This document shows, in pieces, positions 45,965 through 54,497 of a DNA stretch of 55,819 nt (within the stretch, counting starts at the first letter, position 1; every line of letters starts with the position of its first letter). The stretch spans positions 1 to 55,819 of the forward strand of contig JAJDDY010000092.1 of the NCBI GenBank assembly GCA_029260075.1. Direction: 5' to 3'. The DNA comes from Phycisphaerae bacterium (lineage in GTDB: Bacteria; Planctomycetota; Phycisphaerae; UBA1845). Below the pieces are notes generated by a model that did no database searches, was not told the origin of the DNA, and saw nothing but the letters and a program-made list of their open reading frames with translations. Both the position numbers and the translations under genes were made by a program.

Positions 45965-46627
45965 ATGCAACGTTCGCAGCCAATCATTTCGGAACGGGCC
46001 GTGGAGTCGGTGGGCGCCCGCATTCGGCGCCGGCGACGTGAGCTCGACAAGACTCAGAAGCAGCTCGCCGAGGAGTCCGGTGTCAATCAGGGATTCATCT
46101 CATCGATCGAGCGGGACCAAGCCAGGCCCCGACCGCGCACCATCGACGCCCTCGCGATAGCCCTGAACATGCCGCAGGGCGTGCTCATCGGCGGCGGCGT
46201 CGATCATGATTCCCCTCAACCGCTGGAAACGCGCGAGCTTCCTCTCTTGGGTTCGATTCCCGCTGGTCCACCGGCCGAGTCGCAAGAGCAGCTCGAAATG
46301 TTCCCCGTTCTACGCCACCAATGGTCGTCCGACTATTATTGCCTACGCCTCGCCTACGACAGCATGGAACCGACGCTGAAACCTGGGGATATCGTGTTGG
46401 TTCACTACAGGCCCGACGTCGAGCCGGAATTGGTTCAGGGTCGTGTCTGCGCGTGCTTGCTCGACAGTCTGCCGACCCTGAAACGAGTCACCGTCGAGTG
46501 GCGCGACGGCAAGCGGATGATCATACTTCGAGGTGACAACCCGCGAACCGTGCCCATGCTCGTCGACGAGTCACGCGAATTCTCCGTCCAGGGCATCGTG
46601 ATCCGCTTGGTTTGCCGCGATTTGTAA
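45965..46627 (+). CDS. XRE-family repressor with LexA-like S24 self-cleavage domain
   Basis: 220 residues. The N-terminal helix-turn-helix (about 15-72) has the XRE core RRRRRELDKTQKQLAEE and GVNQGFISSIERDQ. The C-terminal domain (about 90-220) is S24/LexA-like: LGSIPAGPP at the cleavage-loop region, catalytic Ser133 in YDSMEPTLKPGDIVLV and Lys173 in TLKRVTVEW. Such repressors are cut on RecA activation or sense damage through the S24 fold, as in phage CI and ImmR-like regulators. No phage genes follow, so it may control itself and perhaps the next gene. No ribosome site precedes the ATG, in line with a leaderless start. The dyad at 45951-45963 is a likely own operator. Confidence 0.9.
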   Translation: MQRSQPIISERAVESVGARIRRRRRELDKTQKQLAEESGVNQGFISSIERDQARPRPRTIDALAIALNMPQGVLIGGGVDHDSPQPLETRELPLLGSIPAGPPAESQEQLEMFPVLRHQWSSDYYCLRLAYDSMEPTLKPGDIVLVHYRPDVEPELVQGRVCACLLDSLPTLKRVTVEWRDGKRMIILRGDNPRTVPMLVDESREFSVQGIVIRLVCRDL

Positions 46628-46803
46628 CCGGCCACGCCGCCCCTCCACGCGACCGTCTGATCGGCTCGCGCGTAAGTCCTTCCTCGCACGAACGTCTCCG
46701 CGCCGCGCCCTCCGGTTGATGAATTCTTGGCGAATGGCTGATATACTGCGTGCTGGGGTGGCGTCGTCGTCTTCCCTTGTGCGGTTCAAGTTGAGGTCGG
46801 CAT

Positions 46804-48165
46804 ATGTTGATACGCTTCGTTGATGTGTTCGGAATCGCGGGTCAAGTACGACGAGGCGCGATGGTTCTCGCTTTCGCGGCCGTGGTCGTCTCGGGTTCGA
46901 CGGTCCGTGCGCTCCAAGATCTCACGCCACCCCGCCCCGACTGCCAAGCACCTGTCGACTACGTGGCTTGGCTCAACGCGACCGCGGCGAAAGGTGCGGC
47001 GGACAATGCGTATCCGTTGTATCTCGCGGCGTACAAGAAGATCGAAGTCGTCGAAGGGGCATGGCCCACGGACGCCTCGGTGGTCGACGCTTGGCTGCGA
47101 CGCAACGAGGAAGCCCTAACGCTATTCGAGCAAGCTACGCAGCACGCGGACTACGCTTTCACTTGGAATACTACCGACACAACGGGCGATCCGCGTGTCG
47201 ATCGCCTTGTGGCGACCACGAGCATCTTCTGGCTTCAACCGCATCGCGATTCGGTCATGGGCATGTTGGCCAAAGCCAACCGCGCCGCGCAGTCCGGTGA
47301 TGAACAGTCGGCGTCTCGCTATTTCGTGGCTGCCCTTCGTGCCAGTCAACATCTCTACGGAAGTTACCTTCTGTTGCCCCGCGTCCATGCAATCAGACTG
47401 GCGGACCTTACGTACAACGCCATGCTTGCGGCGCTGGCCAAATCGAAGGATCCGGACCGGTTCGCTGCCGATCTTGTGTCACTATTACCGACGGCCGATC
47501 CGCCAATTCCATCGTTCCTGCCGAATATCGTTGTCGAACAGCTGTCCGCGTGGGATTTTATTCAGCGGTTGTTCCTGCCCGGAACGCAAGGTCGCAAATC
47601 GGACCTGCACCATCCGTTGATGGAATGGGTGCTCAAGATCGGCGGCCCGCTGATCACACCGGGGATGCAGGCCGCGCTCATCGCCATGGGTTTCGACAGC
47701 ACGGTGCGCGACATCGACGCATACTTCGACGGTCTCGCGAAATGGTGGGCCATACCTTATTACAAACTGCCGGTGGCCGAGCGCGAAAAAACCCAAAAGG
47801 AGATGTTCGGACACATTCGCGAAGACGCTAAGAACCCGCTGGTGAAGATGTTTCTTGCGCCGCTGGAGTACCCCCGGCGGATGCACGAACAACTCGTCGC
47901 CACACGCCGGGCCGTGCATCTGATTGTGCATCTGCTCGATCACCATCGACGCACCAAGTCGTTTCCCAAGTCGCTGGACGAACTGCCCGTAGCCGGGTTA
48001 CGACAACTTCGACTCGACCCCTTCAGCGGGAAAGATCTTGTCTACGGCCGGCAGGGTCAGACTTTCCGGCTCTACTGCCGATCCCACGACCTCGTCGACG
48101 ACGGCGGCAAGGCGGCGGATTGGGACGACGACGGCGACTACGTGTTCTGGCCGTTCGCGCCGTAG
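46804..48165 (+). CDS. Secreted hypothetical protein
   Basis: 453 residues with a signal segment (AMVLAFAAVVVSGSTVRA, about 19-36). The remaining protein is largely alpha-helical and rich in Trp/Tyr, with no recognised family. The last 90 residues (SLDELPVAGLRQLRLDPFSGKDL, then VYGRQGQTFRLYCR, ending DWDDDGDYVFWPFAP) have a shape common to planctomycete secreted proteins in which a short domain ends in YxWPxP-like text. The start could also be at the internal Met20. The preceding gap is 176 bases with no clear promoter. No function is proposed. Confidence 0.8.
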   Translation: MLIRFVDVFGIAGQVRRGAMVLAFAAVVVSGSTVRALQDLTPPRPDCQAPVDYVAWLNATAAKGAADNAYPLYLAAYKKIEVVEGAWPTDASVVDAWLRRNEEALTLFEQATQHADYAFTWNTTDTTGDPRVDRLVATTSIFWLQPHRDSVMGMLAKANRAAQSGDEQSASRYFVAALRASQHLYGSYLLLPRVHAIRLADLTYNAMLAALAKSKDPDRFAADLVSLLPTADPPIPSFLPNIVVEQLSAWDFIQRLFLPGTQGRKSDLHHPLMEWVLKIGGPLITPGMQAALIAMGFDSTVRDIDAYFDGLAKWWAIPYYKLPVAEREKTQKEMFGHIREDAKNPLVKMFLAPLEYPRRMHEQLVATRRAVHLIVHLLDHHRRTKSFPKSLDELPVAGLRQLRLDPFSGKDLVYGRQGQTFRLYCRSHDLVDDGGKAADWDDDGDYVFWPFAP

Positions 48166-48498
48166 TGCAACGTTTCCGGGTGTAGACTTCGGCTGGGTTG
48201 CGCTTTCGGGATACTGTCGTCGCTCGCCGCGTGGGTGCAATACGCTTGTTGCGGTCTGCGGTTCGGTCTTACTAATGTTCCGTTGGTGTCATCATGGAGG
48301 CACTCTGTTGTGTCTGGGTGGCCCATTGATTCAGAGGTGGGGGGCGTCGCATCCGATATCGATTCGACTCCCCCACGGCTAAAGCCATGGGCCACCCGAC
48401 GCGCTGCGATGAGCCATGGCACTTGATCGACACAGCACCCGAATCGAAGTCTTTCCTATGTGGGCCCTGATCCATGCCTACGTGAAGAGACGACGAAC
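48166..48498. other. Intergenic region with inverted-repeat element
   Basis: About 330 bases before the sarcosine oxidase gene. The only structure recognised is the inverted-repeat element at 48316-48397. The rest has no gene; the ribosome site GAAGAGA of the oxidase lies at its right end. Confidence 0.5.
48316..48397. repeat. Small inverted-repeat element
   Basis: GGGTGGCCCA (48316-48325) pairs perfectly with TGGGCCACCC (48388-48397). Inside these, GTGGGGG (48337-48343) pairs with CCCCCAC (48370-48376). It is about 82 bases with no coding capacity, MITE-like. Confidence 0.75.
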
Positions 48499-49638
48499 AT
48501 GAGTACGCATGACGCGATTGTCATTGGTCTGGGTGGCATGGGTAGCGCCGCGCTCGCACACTTGTCCGGGCGCGGGCTCGATGTGCTCGGTCTGGAACAG
48601 TTCCAAACAGGGCACGACCGTGGCAGTTCGCACGGTGAAACAAGAATCATCCGAAGAGCCTACTTCGAGCATCCCGACTATGTCCCGCTTGTGGAACGAT
48701 CTTACGCTCTGTGGGACGACTTGGAGTCAGCCACGGAAACCAAGCTCGTTAACCGAACAGGGCTTGCGCTCTTCGGTGGGCCGAGCGGTGAGGTCGTCCC
48801 CGGTGTGCGTCGCGCCGCCGCTGCGCACGGGTTGGATATTTGGGACGTCGATCGAGCGGACGTGCTGAGCCGCTTTCCCGGATTCGCACCTTCGGCGGAC
48901 ATGGACGTGTTGTACGAACCCGACGCCGGAATTCTCGCCGTTGAAGCGTGCGTTCAAGCCCACCTGCAACAGGCCGTGAGGTGCAGCGCGCACATCGTCG
49001 AGCGTGAAGCCGTTGTGTCCTGGCGCTCGACGGGAATCGAAGTCGAAGTGCGGACCGAAGGCGCGTGCCACAAGGCGAGCCATCTTGTCATCTGCGCTGG
49101 GGCGTGGACGTCGACCTTGTTACGCGATTGGTGTGTCTCGATGCAGGTCCGCAGGCAGGTCGTATCCTGGTTCGGCACGCGCGGTCGAAGATACCGAGTG
49201 GAGGAAGGCTGCCCGGTGTTCTGCTTCGACACGGACGACGGTTTCTTTTATGGCTTCCCCGTGCTCGACGAGCGCGGCATCAAGATCGCGCGACACGACC
49301 GAGGTGAGATCGTCGAAGATCCGGGGGCCATCGACCGATCGAAGCAATCCATAGACCGAGCGTCGGTTGAACGGTTCATCGATCGCTACCTCCCCGATGT
49401 GGTCCCCACGGCTATGCACCATTCCGTGTGCATGTACACCATGACGCCCGACAGCCACTTCATCATCGATCGACATCGTGACTATCCGAACGTCGTGATT
49501 GCCGCCGGGTTCAGCGGGCACGGATTCAAGTTTGCACCCGTGGTCGGATCCATCCTCGCCGACCTCGTGACCACCGGGAAAACCGCGGAGCCAATCGACT
49601 TCCTACGCGCGTCGCGACCAGCGATCGTGGCCGGCTAG
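48499..49638 (+). CDS. Monomeric sarcosine oxidase / N-methyl amino acid oxidase
   Basis: The start chosen is the ATG at 48499 (MSTHDAIVIGLGGMG), where the FAD site starts at once; the frame extends to 48460 without support. The 379-residue product matches monomeric sarcosine oxidase and N-methyltryptophan oxidase in length (about 372-390). The dinucleotide motif IGLGGMGSAA is followed by LEQFQTGHDRGSSHGETRIIRR, the MSOX signature. Cys311 in VCMYTMTPD corresponds to the Cys that holds FAD covalently. The C-terminus has VIAAGFSGHGFKFAP. It oxidises N-methyl groups of sarcosine or related amines to formaldehyde with release of H2O2. The precise substrate is not predictable. It stands alone, flanked by small repeat elements. 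Confidence 0.9.
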   Translation: MSTHDAIVIGLGGMGSAALAHLSGRGLDVLGLEQFQTGHDRGSSHGETRIIRRAYFEHPDYVPLVERSYALWDDLESATETKLVNRTGLALFGGPSGEVVPGVRRAAAAHGLDIWDVDRADVLSRFPGFAPSADMDVLYEPDAGILAVEACVQAHLQQAVRCSAHIVEREAVVSWRSTGIEVEVRTEGACHKASHLVICAGAWTSTLLRDWCVSMQVRRQVVSWFGTRGRRYRVEEGCPVFCFDTDDGFFYGFPVLDERGIKIARHDRGEIVEDPGAIDRSKQSIDRASVERFIDRYLPDVVPTAMHHSVCMYTMTPDSHFIIDRHRDYPNVVIAAGFSGHGFKFAPVVGSILADLVTTGKTAEPIDFLRASRPAIVAG

Positions 49639-49647
49639 CCGCTTGTT

Positions 49648-49700
49648 GAAGAAGTGTGGCACCGGCCTCCAGAGGGTGATCCATTGCCGATTTCCACTTC
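49648..49700 (+). repeat. Partial third copy of the 119-bp repeat
   Basis: GAAGAAGTGTGGCACCGG... through GGTGATCCATTGCCGATTTCC matches the first 48 or so bases of the copies at 34754 and 37357. The remainder is missing. It lies 10 bases after the oxidase stop codon, as copy 2 lies 9 bases after the GGDEF stop. Confidence 0.75.
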
Positions 49701-49718
49701 TTGATTGGTACGCAGCGG

Positions 49719-49855
49719 GTGCCCCATTCTTCGTGGTAGGCGAAGGGTGGGGGACGGATAGTACACGAGAAGACCAGCAGTCCCCCACCCTTCGCATCAC
49801 AGGACACTTGTACTTCCATGTGGTGCGTTACACGGTGGCGCGAAGAATGGGGCAC
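49719..49855. repeat. Nested perfect inverted-repeat element
   Basis: The outer arms GTGCCCCATTCTTCG (49719-49733) and CGAAGAATGGGGCAC (49841-49855) match 15/15. The inner arms CGAAGGGTGGGGGAC (49741-49755) and GTCCCCCACCCTTCG (49780-49794) also match 15/15. The element is non-coding, of MITE or hairpin type, and 137 bases long. Confidence 0.9.
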
Positions 49856-50123
49856 GCGCCACCCAACTCGTCAATGGACCGCTGACAGACCCCTATTGCC
49901 GAGTTGGGTTCGAGCGTCCATCACTCGGTCGCGTCGGTGGATCAAGCGTCATGGCAATAGTCCTTTCGTTCGGTTGCGCCCACGCTTGCGCCATTCCGAC
50001 GAGGCGCGAGGGATGAAGCCCGCCGGCGTTGGAGGCTGGCGTAGCGCCGGCGGGCTTGGGGTGGGAGGAATCGGGACGGTGCGCTTCCGCGATGAACGTC
50101 ATAGCAGGTATTGCGTGCATGGG

Positions 50124-51512
50124 TTATGGCCGCTTCCACAAGTAGTAGACTGGTCGAAGTCCGATGATCCCGCGAAACGTTTGGGCGAGGAACTCTGGCG
50201 ATTGTCGCTGTACACGTGCTTTCCCGTTGACCGTGGTGGCGGCGTACCAGTTGTACACGAGGCCGGCCACGATTTCGCGAACGCGACGGCGGCGGCAAAC
50301 CTGCATGACGAACGCATGACCGTTGGGGTCGACGTCCATGTTTCGAAGTTGTTCGAGTGCATCGAGCTGGGCGCGTGAGTGTCTATATTGACCGACGCGT
50401 CGCATGCCGGCCTTCTCGAAGACCGGATTGATTTCGCCCATCGCCGCCAGGCATTCCACGTATTCGGTCCCGACGAGCGGAAGCGTCTTGCGCACCAGGT
50501 GTTGTCCAAGCCCGCAACCGCGCAGGTCGGGATGAATCACGAGGCGGCGAAGGATACGAAGCGATCGATTCACGCGCGAGGCGTTGCGTGAAAACTTCCC
50601 GTCGGTGGCGCGATTCCGCATGGAGAGTTCCAACGCCGCGTACGAATAGACGACAATACCGACCAACTCGTCACCGTCGCGCATCACAAACACCTTGTCG
50701 ACGAACCCGAGCTCATCGGTCGCGCGATAGTGCATGGCCGCGAACGCTTCGTAATCTTTCTTCTTTCCGGGTTCGATACGCATGCGCCGGCGCAGACTGA
50801 ACGCTCGACGTGGAATGGTGTCGCGCTCTGTCACTTCGCACCGCCCGCCACCCAAAAGACGAACGAGGGCATGTGGTTGCAGGTCGACAGCCACGTCGTC
50901 GTGACTGCACGCCACCACGACGGACAATCCGCGGCGTGCCACCGCCTTGTGTAGGCTGTAACTGATCGCCCGCGCCACGCGGCGATGGAGCATCGAACAG
51001 AATTCGTCACAGAGCAGCGGGGCCGCCAACCCGCTACGGCTGTGCAGTGCGATCGCCCGCGCGAGGCGTGCGCGAAACTGCTCGCCCTCCGAGAGCGCAT
51101 CGCACGGTCGAAGCCACAACGGCGCCGCCCCCAACCCGCAACCGGCCAGTAGCGCCAGCGTCTCGCTCAACGACGCCCACGGGGCGACGGAGTCCACCAA
51201 CGCGGCGTCACCTCGGAGTTGGACGCGATCGACCGAACAACTACCGGAGAATTGCTTATCGATTTGTTGGATCGCCGTGGATTTTCCTGACCCGGAGGGG
51301 CCGACGAGGAGCACGAGACGCCCCGGACCGAGCGTCACGCGACAAGATTCGAGCACCGTCGTGGTCTTCGGCGCGTGCGTTGGGATGCCGAACTGTAGCG
51401 CCACACGTGCCGTCCGAGCCGACAATCGTCCCATCCGCGAAGAGCGGAGACACTTCAGGTCTACGCGCCGACCCTTCCATGCCGTCTCTTTCTGCCCTGA
51501 AACTGTTCCCAT
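50124..51512 (-). CDS. ABC-type ATPase fused to GNAT acetyltransferase
   Basis: 462 residues. The N-terminal ATPase (about 45-230) has Walker A GPSGSGKST (71-79), a Q-loop-like region, an ABC signature LSEGEQFRARLARAI (about 138) and Walker B LLCDEF (about 165), plus a switch His in ACSHDD. There is no membrane domain. The C-terminal half (about 245-440) is a GNAT fold with RRLVIHPDLRGCGLGQHLV, the acetyl-CoA pyrophosphate loop (RGCGLG). Such single-chain ABC/GNAT proteins are found in phages and scattered bacteria; their substrate is unknown. Start choice is uncertain (Met27 is an alternative). A strong promoter lies about 95 bases upstream. Confidence 0.85.
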   Translation of the reverse strand: MGTVSGQKETAWKGRRVDLKCLRSSRMGRLSARTARVALQFGIPTHAPKTTTVLESCRVTLGPGRLVLLVGPSGSGKSTAIQQIDKQFSGSCSVDRVQLRGDAALVDSVAPWASLSETLALLAGCGLGAAPLWLRPCDALSEGEQFRARLARAIALHSRSGLAAPLLCDEFCSMLHRRVARAISYSLHKAVARRGLSVVVACSHDDVAVDLQPHALVRLLGGGRCEVTERDTIPRRAFSLRRRMRIEPGKKKDYEAFAAMHYRATDELGFVDKVFVMRDGDELVGIVVYSYAALELSMRNRATDGKFSRNASRVNRSLRILRRLVIHPDLRGCGLGQHLVRKTLPLVGTEYVECLAAMGEINPVFEKAGMRRVGQYRHSRAQLDALEQLRNMDVDPNGHAFVMQVCRRRRVREIVAGLVYNWYAATTVNGKARVQRQSPEFLAQTFRGIIGLRPVYYLWKRP

Positions 51513-51855
51513 GCTGCTTCCCTTCCTCCGCCGCTTCTGGTTCGTGCCATGTACCGTTTTCTGGGACGATGAGCCCGCCTATGCACTGGCACCCTAACAG
51601 ACAACGAACAATACAATAAGAAATATGCTTTGTCAATGTTAAAACAATAAAATATTGCACAACATCTGCCAGGCGTGCGCCTTGGCCATGCTCATTATGA
51701 AGCGGTAGCCACCTCGGTGCTACGCTTGGGCATCGCGTCTGTCGCGCGTCCGGTCGGTTCGGAGCCTTGTGGAAGGGAACCAGTACATGCGTGGGGGCGC
51801 GAAGAGCTTCACGCACCAACGCCCGCAGACGCAAGGACTACCGAGCGTCGCTGGG
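51513..51855. other. Intergenic region with AT-rich promoter stretch
   Basis: About 340 bases between the BaiN-like gene end and the ABC/GNAT gene start, both on the minus strand. An AT-rich block at 51600-51660 stands out from the GC-rich surroundings and contains the promoter listed separately. No gene was recognised. Confidence 0.6.
51608..51636 (-). promoter_or_regulatory. Consensus sigma70-type promoter for the ABC/GNAT gene
   Basis: On the minus strand TTGACA (51631-51636) and TATTGT (51608-51613) are separated by 17 bases, within the only strongly AT-rich stretch of this part of the window. It would give a leader of about 90 bases before the start at 51512. Confidence 0.65.
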
Positions 51856-53106
51856 CTATTCGGTTTTGGTGGCCCGTGCCAATGCCGTGGCGACGACCCA
51901 AGCGCTCGCCCAAGCCCACTGGAAGTTGAACCCGCCGATGCGCCCGTCCACGTCCAGAATTTCTCCGGGCAGGTAAAGACCGGGGCATATCTTTGATCCG
52001 AGCGTGCGTGCGTGGACCTCTGTGAAGGGTATGCCGCCGGCGGTTACTTCGGCGTGCGCATAACCGCGGCTGTCCAGCACGGGGAGTGGCCAGCGGACCA
52101 GCGCCTTGACGATCTTGAGGCGGACATCCTTCGAAAGATGAGCCATGGCGGTCGTCCCGGAAACCTGCAACTCGGCCAACATGGCGTCGGCGAGACGCGC
52201 GGGGAACAGTTGTGCTAAGGCGTTGCTGAGTTGAATTCTTGGCTTCGCCGAAGCGATGTCCAGCAGTTCGCCGTCAAGGGTCGTGACATCCTTGCCGCCA
52301 ATGAGGTTGGCGAACACCGCAACGTCGCCGTGTTCGAGACGTGCCCGGTGCCAGTGGCGTGACACGTCGAGCGTAGCCGGTCCACTAATGCCGAAGTGCG
52401 TCCACAGCAACACGCCACGGACACGAACCGGTTTCATTCCCGCGGCCTCCACCGTTAGCTCAACATCGTGCGAAACGCCGGACAGCGGCTGGTGAAACTC
52501 GCCGTCGAGAACCAACGCCACAAGGGCCGGTGTTAGCGGAACGAGCGTGTGGCCGAGCGCCTCGGCCAGCCTATAGCCCGAGCCGTCGCTGCCGGTCTTC
52601 GGCAACGATCGCCCGCCGGTGGCCAAGACGACATTGTCAGCGGACACGGTCGTCGCGTCCGTTGCAACGTGGAACGCCGTCTCATCACGCCGAATGCTGA
52701 CGACTCTATGTTCAAGGAACGTGCGTACGCCGAGGCGGGTAGCTTCTCGTAGCAACGCCTCGAGAACCGTGCGTGCGCGGTTTGTCTTGGGAAAGAGCTT
52801 GCCGTGTTCCTCTTCGCATAGCTCGACGCCAATTCCCTGAAAGAACGCCACCGTCCGATCAACCGGCAGAGCCGCAAGGACTCGCTTGATGATGTTCGGG
52901 TTGCCGCCGGAGAAGTCGGATGGGGTAACGACGCGGTTGGTGACGTTGCACCGACCACCGCCGGAGACGAGAATCTTCGCGCCGAGCTTCGCGGCCCCGT
53001 CGAACACGACCACGGTGCGCGACGGCATCAATCTCGCGGCGAAAATCGCCGTCGCCACTCCGGCGGCTCCGCCTCCTATTATGGCCACGTCTACGTCGCT
53101 GGTCAT
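51856..53106 (-). CDS. BaiN-like (HI0933 family) NAD(P)/FAD-dependent oxidoreductase
   Basis: The start chosen is the ATG at 53106 (MTSDVDVAIIGGGAAG), close to the FAD motif; the frame extends to 53145. The 416-residue product has the family signatures: GAKILVSGGGRCNVTN near residue 50, the insert HGKLFPKTNRARTV, VVLATGGRSLPKTGSDGSGY, and the C-terminal VTAGGIPFTEV, then GLYLPGEILDVDGRIGGFNFQWAWASA. This flavoprotein family includes the bile-acid 3-dehydro-reductase BaiN, but most members have unknown substrates. It is full length. No operon partner is evident: PFK lies on the same strand 285 bases upstream, across repeat element C. Confidence 0.92.
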   Translation of the reverse strand: MTSDVDVAIIGGGAAGVATAIFAARLMPSRTVVVFDGAAKLGAKILVSGGGRCNVTNRVVTPSDFSGGNPNIIKRVLAALPVDRTVAFFQGIGVELCEEEHGKLFPKTNRARTVLEALLREATRLGVRTFLEHRVVSIRRDETAFHVATDATTVSADNVVLATGGRSLPKTGSDGSGYRLAEALGHTLVPLTPALVALVLDGEFHQPLSGVSHDVELTVEAAGMKPVRVRGVLLWTHFGISGPATLDVSRHWHRARLEHGDVAVFANLIGGKDVTTLDGELLDIASAKPRIQLSNALAQLFPARLADAMLAELQVSGTTAMAHLSKDVRLKIVKALVRWPLPVLDSRGYAHAEVTAGGIPFTEVHARTLGSKICPGLYLPGEILDVDGRIGGFNFQWAWASAWVVATALARATKTE

Positions 53107-53169
53107 GGCACACCCATCGGAGAAGCGATCGTATCGTGAATCCACCGACTATCTTCTCCGACGGTCTGA

Positions 53170-53302
53170 GAACGTGCGCGAGAAGTCTCTTGCCGAGCCG
53201 CGCCCGCGAGAAAGCGATCCGGGCGCGCCGGTGAACACCGCTTCCTCACGGGCGCGGCTCGGTTCGTCGCAAACCATCTGATGCATCTTCTCACACGCGT
53301 TC
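53170..53302 (-). repeat. MITE-like dispersed repeat, element C
   Basis: The same element of about 130 bases as B (43088-43219), in reverse orientation. The inner arms are GCCGAGCCGCGCCCGCGAG and CTCACGGGCGCGGCTCGG; the outer arms are ACGTGCGCGAGAAG and CTTCTCACACGCGT. It lies between the PFK and BaiN-like genes. Confidence 0.85.
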
Positions 53303-53390
53303 TTAGGAAGTCACGCCGTCAACGATGGATGACTTGACTGCAGCACAACGTATCGTTCGACCTTGGTTCGTGCGATTGTCGTGCAACGGA

Positions 53391-54497
53391 TCAATCGCCG
53401 AACGACACACCGATGGCACGGCAGGCCTGCAGCAGAGGGTGGTCTATAGTAACGAGTCGTTGTTGGTCAGCCACTTCGGATATGGGTATAGACTCCATCC
53501 GGCCGTTCTGCATGCAGACCATCTGATTGAATTCGCGATTGTCAATCAGTTGGACGGCGCGATGGCCGAACTGTGTGGCCAATACACGGTCGCGGGCGGT
53601 GGGTGTGCCGCCGCGTTGCACGTGTCCGAGTATGGTGGCCCGTCCTTCCAACCCGGTCTGTTCGGATATTTCGCCGCACAGCACCTCGCTCACTCCGCCG
53701 AGTCGGATGGGGTCGGGGGACTCGTGGACGACGTGATCGACCACGACTTCTCCGCCACGTGGCCTCGCACCTTCTGCGATTGCGATCAGCGTATACGCCT
53801 TGCCCGATCGGCTGCGCTTCAGGCATGTGTCGCAGACCTTGTCGAGGTCGTATTCGATCTCGGGGATCAGGATGATGTCGGCGCCGCTGGCGGCTCCGGC
53901 GTGAAGCGTGATCCATCCGGCGTTTCGGCCCATCATTTCGACGAGCATGACGCGGTGGTGGCTCGACGCGGTCGTCCTGATTTTGTCCAGCGAGTCGGTG
54001 GCGGTCGTGACGGCGGTGTCGAATCCGAAGGTGACGTCGGTGTGCATCAAGTCGTTATCGATGGTCTTGGGAACGCCGATGACGGGCAACCCGCGCTTGA
54101 TCACGCCGGACGCGGCGGACATCGTGCCGTCGCCGCCGATGCAGACCAGCACGTCCAACCCAGCCGCGCGGGCGTTGTTGACGACGAGTTCGGAGACGTC
54201 TTCGAAAATCGGGTGGCCTTTCCCGTCGTGGCTCGTGCAATACTTGCTGGGGTTGGCTTTGTTCGATGTGCCGAGAATGGTGCCGCCGCGATCCAAGATG
54301 TTCGACACGCTGGAGAATGTCAGCGCGTGGATGTGGTTCTCGATCAGACCGAGGAATCCGTCCTCGACGCCGAAGACCTCGAGGTCGTGATCGACGAGGG
54401 CTGCCTTCGTGACGGCGCGAATGACCGCGTTGAGCCCCGGGCAATCGCCTCCGCCGGTGAGGATGCCGATACGTTTGATGCGATTGGATTGTGTCAT
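53391..54497 (-). CDS. 6-phosphofructokinase, G104/K124 type
   Basis: 368 residues. It has the PfkA fold: GILTGGGDCPGLNAVIR at the nucleotide site, CIGGDGTMSAA, the catalytic loop PKTIDNDL with its Asp, MVEMMGRNAGW for fructose-6-phosphate, and LGHVQRGGTPTARDR. The residues used to tell donors apart are Gly in GGDG (as in ATP enzymes; PPi enzymes have Asp) and Lys in PKTIDND (as in PPi enzymes; classic ATP enzymes have Gly). The G/K pair is typical of ATP-dependent actinobacterial-type (group III) enzymes, so ATP is the likelier donor. It catalyses the committing step of glycolysis. A tRNA-Ser gene lies 350 bases upstream, on the other strand. Confidence 0.93.
   Translation of the reverse strand: MTQSNRIKRIGILTGGGDCPGLNAVIRAVTKAALVDHDLEVFGVEDGFLGLIENHIHALTFSSVSNILDRGGTILGTSNKANPSKYCTSHDGKGHPIFEDVSELVVNNARAAGLDVLVCIGGDGTMSAASGVIKRGLPVIGVPKTIDNDLMHTDVTFGFDTAVTTATDSLDKIRTTASSHHRVMLVEMMGRNAGWITLHAGAASGADIILIPEIEYDLDKVCDTCLKRSRSGKAYTLIAIAEGARPRGGEVVVDHVVHESPDPIRLGGVSEVLCGEISEQTGLEGRATILGHVQRGGTPTARDRVLATQFGHRAVQLIDNREFNQMVCMQNGRMESIPISEVADQQRLVTIDHPLLQACRAIGVSFGD

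Larger units (their letters stand above)
49639..50123. other. Repeat-rich intergenic region
   Basis: About 485 bases, without a gene, between the oxidase and the end of the ABC/GNAT gene. It contains a third partial copy of the 119-base repeat (49648-49700) and a nested inverted-repeat element (49719-49855). From about 49870 to 50123 nothing was recognised. Confidence 0.55.

Noticed and set aside
45083-45970. 295-codon minus-strand frame opposite the FHA protein
   Set aside because: A Ser/Arg-rich antisense frame; the FHA motifs are on the plus strand.
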